Assembly: GCA_003445095.1 (NCBI GenBank)
Contig: DLVS01000093.1
Span: 1 to 12,223, forward strand
DNA: 12,223 nucleotides
Origin: Verrucomicrobiales bacterium
Lineage (GTDB): Bacteria > Verrucomicrobiota > Verrucomicrobiia > Limisphaerales > UBA9464
Reading direction: 5' to 3'
Shown: positions 7,055-12,223 of the stretch, in pieces
Layout of the letters: each line of letters begins with the position of its first letter
Position numbering within the stretch: the stretch's first letter is position 1
Made by a program: the position numbers and the translations under genes
Notes under the pieces: generated by a model
Database searches by the model: none
What the model was told of the DNA's origin: nothing
Seen by the model: the letters and a program-made list of their open reading frames with translations, nothing else

Positions 7055-7660
7055 ATGCAATTTTATCACCCCGGCCTTCGCGCCCCGTGGAGTTCCGACT
7101 CCGGCGCCGGCCGATTCCTCCGACGGGCACTCTTTGCCCTCGTCCTCAGCGTCGCTGGGTTGCTTCCAGCGGCGGGTTCGATCTACGCGCAGCACTTAAA
7201 ACTCGACGCACTCTGCGCGCAAGCGAATCGCATCTTCCGCGGCACGGTTCTTACCGTGACTGCGGGGCAAGTGAGTGTCGGAGGGGGCTCCTTACCTACT
7301 GCGACGTACAAAATTCAGGTCAAAGATACTATGGCCGGAACGGTGGCTGAAACAGTCACCCTCACCATGGTTTCCGAGCCCAAGGCCCGCCCGCAGCAAG
7401 GCAACATCCAGCGGCAACCGGTGCTCGAGCTGCCCACTCTCGAGGAAGGCAAGGAGTACCTTCTGTTCCTCACCAAGCCGAGTAAGATTGGGCTCACCAG
7501 CCCCGTCGGATTGGTCCAAGGCTGCTTTACGATTACGAAAAAGGGCGACACGGAGTTCGCGGTCAACGGCGTTAACAATGCCGGACTCGGCATCGGTGAC
7601 GGAGGACCGGTAAAGTATGAAGAACTGGCCAAACGGATTCAGGCCCTGCGTCCTAACTAA
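7055..7660 (+). CDS. Secreted two-cysteine protein, possible NTR/TIMP-like fold, partner of the metzincin
   Basis: A 201-residue protein when started at ATG 7055; the frame opens further to a TTG at 7007, but the ATG gives a better exported N-terminus. The leader has RFLRR (20-24), a hydrophobic core about 25-38 and likely cleavage after IYA (45). The mature part has only two cysteines, C54 and C157. The segment C-AQANRIFRGTV followed by TYKIQVKDTMAG and EYLLFL resembles the strand layout of netrin/TIMP (OB-fold) domains, where a cysteine precedes an 'A-D-x-V-I-x-A' strand, then a 'Y-x-I-x-V--FKG' strand, then 'EYL'. The resemblance is weak and by eye only. The mature N-terminus would not be cysteine, so the classic TIMP zinc-chelating mode is not available. 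The stop is 18 nt before the protease start, so co-expression is very likely. I do not recognise a named family with certainty. Confidence 0.85.
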   Translation: MQFYHPGLRAPWSSDSGAGRFLRRALFALVLSVAGLLPAAGSIYAQHLKLDALCAQANRIFRGTVLTVTAGQVSVGGGSLPTATYKIQVKDTMAGTVAETVTLTMVSEPKARPQQGNIQRQPVLELPTLEEGKEYLLFLTKPSKIGLTSPVGLVQGCFTITKKGDTEFAVNGVNNAGLGIGDGGPVKYEELAKRIQALRPN

Positions 7661-7665
7661 TATCC

Positions 7666-7669
7666 GGAG
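7666..7669 (+). promoter_or_regulatory. Ribosome binding site of the metzincin gene
   Basis: GGAG lies 9 nt upstream of the ATG at 7679, within the 18-nt gap after the upstream gene. It is the only clear Shine-Dalgarno sequence among the genes of this window; the other starts have none or only weak purine stretches. It supports 7679 as the true start and translation from a two-gene message. Confidence 0.7.
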
Positions 7670-7678
7670 ACCCGATTT

Positions 7679-10600
7679 ATGGAACCTACTCTTTTTCCAG
7701 TAATTCTTGGTACTCGTTCGTTGTTTGTTGGACTCGCCCTCTTGGTCGTGAGTCTCCCCGCTTCCGCCGGCGGTCCGATTGGGCTTTGCGACTCCGGCGT
7801 CCCGCTGCGTTGGCCCGACGGCGGGTTGGGAATTCCTTTCAATCCCGATCAGGGAAACTTGGGGAGTCTTCCTCACGCTGACGCCGTAGCGTTAGTCCAA
7901 TCAGCCTTCGACGTCTGGGCCGCGGTCCCCAGTGCCACGGCTACCTACGACAACACGGGCGAGCTTCCCGTGGACGTGGACATCACGAACTTTGCCGAAT
8001 ATCTGTCACCCCTTTCGCCCGATGGCTACAGCGCGATTGTCTTCGACGACACGGGCGAAATCTTCGATGTGCTTTTCGGAGCCGGTTCGGGAATTTTGGG
8101 ATTTGCGGGTCCGGAATGGGTTGACGTGAGCACGTGCACGATCCTGGAGGGCTTGAGCTTTCTCAACGGACCTGCCTTCACCGATCCAGTGTATGCCTTC
8201 GATGTGATGGTGCATGAGTTCGGTCACTACAGCGGGCTCGCGCATACCGTCGTCAATGGCCAAATCTTCATCGGTGACTCAAGCGGCCCGACGCCCGATT
8301 CTGGAACCTTTGGCTTACCGCCGGATCCCACCGCAGAAGACATCATCGAAACCATGTACCCTTTTTACTTCGGGCCAGGGACTGGGACCGGCTCACCGGA
8401 GAAAGACGATATCGCGTCAATCTCGACCCTCTATCCGGCGGCGGACTTCGCGACCACTACCGGAACCATTACGGGGGTGATTCGCACAACTTATGGTAAT
8501 CCGATTACGGGCATAAATGTGATCGCCCGCAATCTCGCTGACCCGTTCCACGATGCGGTTTCCGCGATTTCAGGAGATTACAGTTTATTCCCGGGCGACG
8601 CATTTGATGGCGAATACACACTGCGCGGCCTCACGCCGGGTGCTAGCTACGCGGTCTATATCGACCAGATTCTGGCGGGTGGTTTCAGTACTCTTCCGGT
8701 GGCGATTCCCGGACCAGAGGAATTCTATAATGGAGCGAACGAGTCCAACAACTTAACCAATACGGACAACCCGCTCGATCTTACGGTGGTTTCGGCCGCA
8801 GCCGGTGAGACCACCGGGGACATCAACATTCTCATCAACGGCCTTCGTCCAGGAAGTCCGCTTCCGGTCGGTGATGATGGTTCATTTGAGTTGCCGCTGC
8901 CGTTCGGCTTCCGAATTCTGGGCCAAAGCTTTGACAAAGTGTTTGTCAATGCGAACGGCAACCTGACGTTCGGTTCCCCGGACAGTTCTTACACGCCGAG
9001 CCGACCTGGGTTTTTGGATGGGCCGCCGCGAATTGCCGGCTTGTGGCGAGACCTGAATCCTTCCGCAGGGGGGATCGTGACCTTCGCCCAGACAGCTTCG
9101 GCGTTCTCGGTGATCTGGAGAAACGTTCCCGCGTATCCGTCGGAAGGTGCCAATAGCTTCACCATCACCCTCAAGAAAGTTGGCAATGTGGTCGAAGTGA
9201 AATACGGCTCCCTCACAGCGACGAGTGGTATTGCCGGACTTTCTGGGGGATTTGTGGCGACGGGCGGGTTGGAAACTCCGTTGGACCTTAGTCCATCAGC
9301 CGCCAAACAGGCGCGCCTGAGTCTTTGGCCACAAGCGGCCATTTTCGAAGAGTTCAGCGAAGCTAGCCCATTCGACCTTAAGAAGAAGACCGTCCGGTAC
9401 CAACATGACGTCGATTACAACGACCGATGGGCCGGGAAGAACAACTCGTTGGCAGGCGCCACCGCGATTACCCTGCCGTTCCTGTCGGCCACGGTCCCGC
9501 AATACACGGAGATCGATCCGGTCGGCGCCGATGTCGACTACTACAAATTCGAGGCCAAAGCAGGAGAAATCATCTATGCTGAACTAACTCGCGGTGGATT
9601 CGATTCCGTCGCCGGAATCTTTGCGCCAGACGGAACGCTAGTAGCCGTCGACGACGACAGTGGCTTTAACCTTTTATCGGCCGTCGCATATCAAGTACTC
9701 CAGGATGGTACCTATACCGTGGCTGTCTCGGGCTTTCCTGATCTTGATTTCAGCGGCGATGGCGGGAGCGCCGGCCACTATGTTCTAAGCGTGATGACCG
9801 TTGAAGCGGATTCGGACGGGGATGGGATTCCCGATATCCGCGACAACTGTCCGTACATCTGGAACCCGGGCCAGGAAGACTCGGACAATGATGGCGTGGG
9901 TGATGCCTGCGTGCCACCGCCGACTGATCGACTCGAACCGAACGATTCACCGGCCGAAGCAACTTCGGTGTCGTGTGGCGTTTCATTCTCTGACCTCAGC
10001 ATCGGGACCAGCGATGTAGACTACTTCGGCATAACGCTTGGCGGGGGACAGACCCTGCTGGTGGATGTAGACTCCGATGGGGCCTTATTGAACGCGATGC
10101 TTGGGGTGTTTGATGCGGACGGCAATTTCTGGGCTTTTAGTGACGATCAATCTGCCCCCGGAGAGTCGCTAACGTCGGACCCCTATCTGGAATTCACCGC
10201 TCCATTCGATGGGACCTTCTATATCGCAGTCACTTCAGCCTTCGACTACGACTTCAACGGTGGATCGGATCATTACACCTTCGGCACCTACGGAATAAGT
10301 TTTGAATGCCTGGAGCCTTGCGCCATCGAGCCCACGGAAGGACCCAATGGCCATTTTTACCAAGTGATTACCGCCTACTACATCACCTGGGAGGAGGCAA
10401 AGGCCGCCGCTGAGGCGATGACGTTCGGCTGTGCGACCGGTCACCTGGCCACCGTCACCTCATATGAAGAAGACGCCTTCATCGATCGGTTGAGACGGAA
10501 CTGCCTTTTACAGCAGTTGTGGGTTGGCGGTTTGCAGCCATCAGACGAGCTAGACCCAACCGCAAACTGGACCTGGTATAATGGCGAGGGAGACATCCCT

Positions 10601-10786
10601 GGCGTCAACGGTGGCACCGCGTATTCCAATTGGCGCGCGGGCGAGCCCAACGACAATTATGGTCCAGGATCGGAACAGTTCCTGACCGTCGGTCTCTTCG
10701 GGGAATTCGTGTGGAACGATGAGATTAATCCCTCAAGCGGAATTTGGGGCTTCGTCGTCGAGTTTGAACCTTGCGACCCGCCCTGA
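7679..10786 (+). CDS. Secreted multidomain matrixin-like metzincin with TSP3 repeat and C-type lectin domain
   Basis: A 1035-residue secreted protein. Residues 1-30 are a Sec signal peptide (core LFVGLALLVVSL, cleavage after ASA). Residues 31-255 form a metzincin catalytic domain: zinc motif HEFGHYSGLAH (179-189) and Met-turn TMYPFY (M226), the latter very close to the matrix metalloproteinase ALMYP turn. Residues about 258-330 are a CNA-B/carboxypeptidase-regulatory-like domain (TGTITGVIRT...). Residues 400-525 are nidogen-like (FELPLPFGF, VFVNANGNLTF). Two pre-peptidase C-terminal (PPC) domains (589-708 and 751-876) flank a thrombospondin type-3 calcium repeat (711-744, with C724 and C744). 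Residues 885-1035 are a C-type lectin domain with GHLATVTSYEEDAFI, EPN (989-991), WND (1012-1014) and cysteines C918 and C1032. There is no PEP-CTERM, LPXTG or type IX sorting tail, so it is likely released or carbohydrate-tethered. A substrate such as host, prey or biofilm glycoprotein is inference. Confidence 0.93.
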   Translation: MEPTLFPVILGTRSLFVGLALLVVSLPASAGGPIGLCDSGVPLRWPDGGLGIPFNPDQGNLGSLPHADAVALVQSAFDVWAAVPSATATYDNTGELPVDVDITNFAEYLSPLSPDGYSAIVFDDTGEIFDVLFGAGSGILGFAGPEWVDVSTCTILEGLSFLNGPAFTDPVYAFDVMVHEFGHYSGLAHTVVNGQIFIGDSSGPTPDSGTFGLPPDPTAEDIIETMYPFYFGPGTGTGSPEKDDIASISTLYPAADFATTTGTITGVIRTTYGNPITGINVIARNLADPFHDAVSAISGDYSLFPGDAFDGEYTLRGLTPGASYAVYIDQILAGGFSTLPVAIPGPEEFYNGANESNNLTNTDNPLDLTVVSAAAGETTGDINILINGLRPGSPLPVGDDGSFELPLPFGFRILGQSFDKVFVNANGNLTFGSPDSSYTPSRPGFLDGPPRIAGLWRDLNPSAGGIVTFAQTASAFSVIWRNVPAYPSEGANSFTITLKKVGNVVEVKYGSLTATSGIAGLSGGFVATGGLETPLDLSPSAAKQARLSLWPQAAIFEEFSEASPFDLKKKTVRYQHDVDYNDRWAGKNNSLAGATAITLPFLSATVPQYTEIDPVGADVDYYKFEAKAGEIIYAELTRGGFDSVAGIFAPDGTLVAVDDDSGFNLLSAVAYQVLQDGTYTVAVSGFPDLDFSGDGGSAGHYVLSVMTVEADSDGDGIPDIRDNCPYIWNPGQEDSDNDGVGDACVPPPTDRLEPNDSPAEATSVSCGVSFSDLSIGTSDVDYFGITLGGGQTLLVDVDSDGALLNAMLGVFDADGNFWAFSDDQSAPGESLTSDPYLEFTAPFDGTFYIAVTSAFDYDFNGGSDHYTFGTYGISFECLEPCAIEPTEGPNGHFYQVITAYYITWEEAKAAAEAMTFGCATGHLATVTSYEEDAFIDRLRRNCLLQQLWVGGLQPSDELDPTANWTWYNGEGDIPGVNGGTAYSNWRAGEPNDNYGPGSEQFLTVGLFGEFVWNDEINPSSGIWGFVVEFEPCDPP

Positions 10787-10796
10787 ACTGGTGAGC

Positions 10797-10860
10797 CCTG
10801 AATCAAGGTTTGGGACCAGGCTCGGCGACGAGATGTTGCCACTTGCAAACCGAGATTAGG
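10797..10860 (+). other. Long imperfect stem-loop 10 nt after the metzincin stop
   Basis: Pairs visible from the outside in: CCT (10797-10799) with AGG (10858-10860), AATC (10801-10804) with GATT (10854-10857), a 2x2 internal loop, then GGTTTG (10807-10812) with CAAACC (10846-10851); 13 base pairs and a loop of about 33 nt. No T-tract follows on the plus strand. It probably marks the 3' end of the protease message or is a relic of a dispersed palindromic repeat. Confidence 0.35.
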
Positions 10861-10923
10861 TCGACATTTCGGCACCCAGAGAGGGAACAGTACTGACAGA
10901 TCAGGTGTTGCTCGGGACTGCGG

Positions 10924-10972
10924 GGAACGGCCGCAACCCCAGCCCCCGGGTAAGTCAGGTCGTGGCCGTTCC
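10924..10972 (-). terminator. 9-bp perfect inverted repeat abutting the DUF3052 stop, possible terminator-like hairpin
   Basis: GGAACGGCC (10924-10932) is perfectly complementary to GGCCGTTCC (10964-10972). Pairing can extend inward by a wobble and a C-G pair, and outward by a G-T and a G-C pair. The 3' arm touches the TGA stop of the DUF3052-like gene (10973-10975). The 31-nt loop contains a C-rich/GGGT stretch that could fold further. No T-run follows on the minus strand, so it is not a canonical intrinsic terminator, but the position in a convergent region fits an RNA 3'-end or bidirectional roadblock element. Confidence 0.4.
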
Positions 10973-11428
10973 TCAGCAGGCAGCCCGGAATACCCGCCGC
11001 ACGCACAGCTTGAGGCCGGACCAAACCTCACTGACGGCGCAGACTTTGACGTCCACAAGATCGCCTTTCAGGGCCATGTCGCGGATGACATCCTCGGTCA
11101 CGTCCGTGGCCACCTTGGCAGATTTCTTCGGCCAAGAGATCCAGATGAATCCGTTGTCCTCCATCAATCGACGAGCGCGAGCCAGTCGCTGGGCCAATTC
11201 AGTCCGGTGCATAACGAAACAGTGAACCGCGGCAAACCGCCCGGAATCGGGTGCCGTGACGAACTCGATTCCCGGTGGCATCGGCGTTAGCCACTGCTGG
11301 TAATCCTTTGGAGGATCGAAGAGGGCGATGCGCATGCCGGGGCGAAAGCCCAGCTTCGTCACCAGGGGTTTGCCAGAATATCCGACGATTGAGTCGGTCG
11401 GTTTGCTTCGCGTTTTTCCTACCGGCAT
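10973..11428 (-). CDS. DUF3052-like protein
   Basis: A 151-residue soluble protein with no signal peptide or membrane segment. The pattern YSGKPLVTKLG-F-PGMRIAL near residues 17-36, FVTAPDSGRFAAVHCFV in the middle, then GFIWISWPKKSAKVATDVTED and GLVDVKVCAVSEVWSGLKLCVRR-like at the end (here 'DLVDVKVCAVSEVWSGLKL') is characteristic of the DUF3052 family found in many bacteria. The fold suggests a degenerate methyltransferase-like Rossmann layout, but no catalytic role is known. It lies on the minus strand 111 nt downstream of an RND-type adaptor gene and may or may not share its transcript. Its stop is immediately followed by a strong inverted repeat. ATG at 11428 is the natural start; only a distant AAGG is seen upstream. 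Confidence 0.85.
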   Translation of the reverse strand: MPVGKTRSKPTDSIVGYSGKPLVTKLGFRPGMRIALFDPPKDYQQWLTPMPPGIEFVTAPDSGRFAAVHCFVMHRTELAQRLARARRLMEDNGFIWISWPKKSAKVATDVTEDVIRDMALKGDLVDVKVCAVSEVWSGLKLCVRRVFRAAC

Positions 11429-11539
11429 GAGTGAAGAGCGACCTTAGCGTCGAGTTGCCTTCGGAAGCACGCCTTGGCGGTAGTTTTCAATGTGTTCTTG
11501 GAACCGGCTTCAGAATGTGGTTGCCCATCCCGAAACCAG

Positions 11540-12223
11540 TCAAAGTTTCCCAACCGGCGGTGGTGCGTTGGCGATACGAACTCGAGTGTGATCCGTCAAT
11601 GAGTCGCGAGGATTGAGGATGACCCTTTCATTGCCGCTGACTCCTCCAAGAATTTCCACCTGGCGACCGGAATCGCGTCCTAGTTTCACAGGCCGTAGCT
11701 CGACGGTTTCGTCCGGCTTGACGACTCCAACTTGTGGCCCATCGGGTCGAAACAAGAGGGCGTTGGAAGGAAGCGAGAGGATCTTGTTCGTCACCTGGCC
11801 GGGAAAGCGTACCTGGCCAAAACTTCCCGCGAAAATTTCACCGGCAGAGTTGTCCACACTGAGCTCCACCAGAAGGGTGCGGGATGACGGATCTAGCGCT
11901 CCCGCGGAACGGACGAGCGTCGCTGCAAAGTGGCGTCCTGGCTTTTCGTCCAGAGTCAGTTCGGCGGGTACTCCCACGGTCGCCAGAGTGGTTAGGGTTT
12001 GAGGAATTCTGACAAACACGCGCAGTGTTCGAGTGTCGGCCAACTTGAACAAAGCGTGGGGCGTTTCCGTACTGATCAGGTCGCCCACGTCGGTGTACCG
12101 TGCGGTGATAGTCCCTTCGAAAGGAGCGATCACACGGCCGAATCCCTTGAGTTCCTCCAACCGCTTTACCCGTGCCTGTCCGGCATCCACGGCGGCGGAT
12201 TTGAGGGCAAAATCGGCTTGTTT
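11540..12223 (-). CDS. RND/HlyD-family periplasmic adaptor subunit, C-terminal 227 residues
   Basis: The frame is open through the window edge at 12223, so the N-terminus is missing; an internal GTG at 12190 is not the start. The visible part begins in the coiled-coil hairpin (KSAAVDAGQARVKRLEELKGF), then the second lipoyl half (GRVIAPFEGTITARYTDVGDLI), the beta-barrel domain (LRVFVRIPQTLTTLATVGVPAELTL, later RTLLVELSVDN and AGSFGQVRF), and the membrane-proximal domain (SLPSNALLFRPDGPQVGVV through SGNERVILNPRDSLTDHTRVRI). This order is that of MFP adaptors that link an inner-membrane RND pump to a TolC-like channel. In most operons the RND pump follows directly; here the next downstream gene is DUF3052, so the pump must be upstream of the window or elsewhere. 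The efflux substrate cannot be told. Confidence 0.93.
   Translation of the reverse strand, partial: KQADFALKSAAVDAGQARVKRLEELKGFGRVIAPFEGTITARYTDVGDLISTETPHALFKLADTRTLRVFVRIPQTLTTLATVGVPAELTLDEKPGRHFAATLVRSAGALDPSSRTLLVELSVDNSAGEIFAGSFGQVRFPGQVTNKILSLPSNALLFRPDGPQVGVVKPDETVELRPVKLGRDSGRQVEILGGVSGNERVILNPRDSLTDHTRVRIANAPPPVGKL

Noticed and set aside
7292..7876. 194-codon open frame on the minus strand across the small secreted gene and the protease start
   Set aside because: It is antisense to both supported genes, and the peptide shows no domain or export signal; a shadow frame.
9443..10306. The two PPC domains as a recent tandem duplication
   Set aside because: The two domains share fold-level motifs but little direct residue identity by eye, and a TSP3 repeat separates them, so an old or independent acquisition is more likely.
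10657..11058. 133-codon minus-strand frame spanning the convergent intergenic region
   Set aside because: It overlaps the ends of both the protease and DUF3052 genes and crosses both stem-loops; composition is Pro/Arg/Ser-rich without motifs.
11431..11616. Short plus-strand open frame in the gap between the DUF3052-like and adaptor genes
   Set aside because: It runs into the 3' end of the adaptor gene on the opposite strand, has no ribosome binding site and its peptide has no recognisable features.

Overview
The window (about 60% GC by eye, no RNA genes, no complete mobile element) looks like chromosome from a member of the PVC superphylum, most likely Verrucomicrobiota of the Pedosphaera/Limisphaerales type. 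The basis is gene content: the end of a prepilin-like protein with an H-X9-DG motif, a giant 'PVC-type' membrane-bound dehydrogenase with HEAT repeats and a CxxCH haem domain, a DUF6580-like membrane protein, and a secreted multidomain metzincin. Most genes lack a clear Shine-Dalgarno sequence. The taxonomic call is an inference from families.

Layout. 1-210 (+): C-terminal end of the prepilin-like protein. 211-448: gene-free, convergent, with an imperfect inverted pair of repeat relics. 449-6810 (-): five co-directional genes with gaps of 16-58 nt, in transcription order a six-helix DUF6580-like membrane protein, a YfcE/MJ0936-type metallophosphoesterase, an LsrG-like ABM-fold protein, an iron-containing alcohol dehydrogenase, and the large PVC dehydrogenase/cytochrome. 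Small stem-loops lie just after the stop codons of the ABM and ADH genes. 6811-7054: divergent intergenic region. 7055-10786 (+): a tight two-gene unit, a small secreted two-cysteine protein and, 18 nt later, a 1035-residue secreted metzincin. 10787-10972: convergent intergenic region with two long imperfect stem-loops. 10973-11428 (-): DUF3052-like protein. 11540-12223 (-): RND/HlyD-type periplasmic adaptor, truncated by the window edge.

How the genes may work together. The minus-strand cluster contains a cytoplasmic NAD(P)-type alcohol dehydrogenase, a small ABM-fold enzyme and a periplasmic haem-linked dehydrogenase, which suggests oxidation or reduction of a small carbonyl or sugar-derived compound; the substrate cannot be read from the sequence. 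The plus-strand pair is the most interesting part. The protease has a clear HExxHxxGxxH zinc site and an MMP-like Met-turn, followed by a CNA-B-like domain, a nidogen-like domain, two PPC domains around a thrombospondin type-3 calcium repeat, and a C-terminal C-type lectin domain with EPN and WND motifs. The small secreted protein in front of it has a cysteine and strand pattern reminiscent of the netrin/TIMP (OB-fold) family, so a protease-inhibitor or protease-chaperone pair is a testable hypothesis, not an established fact.
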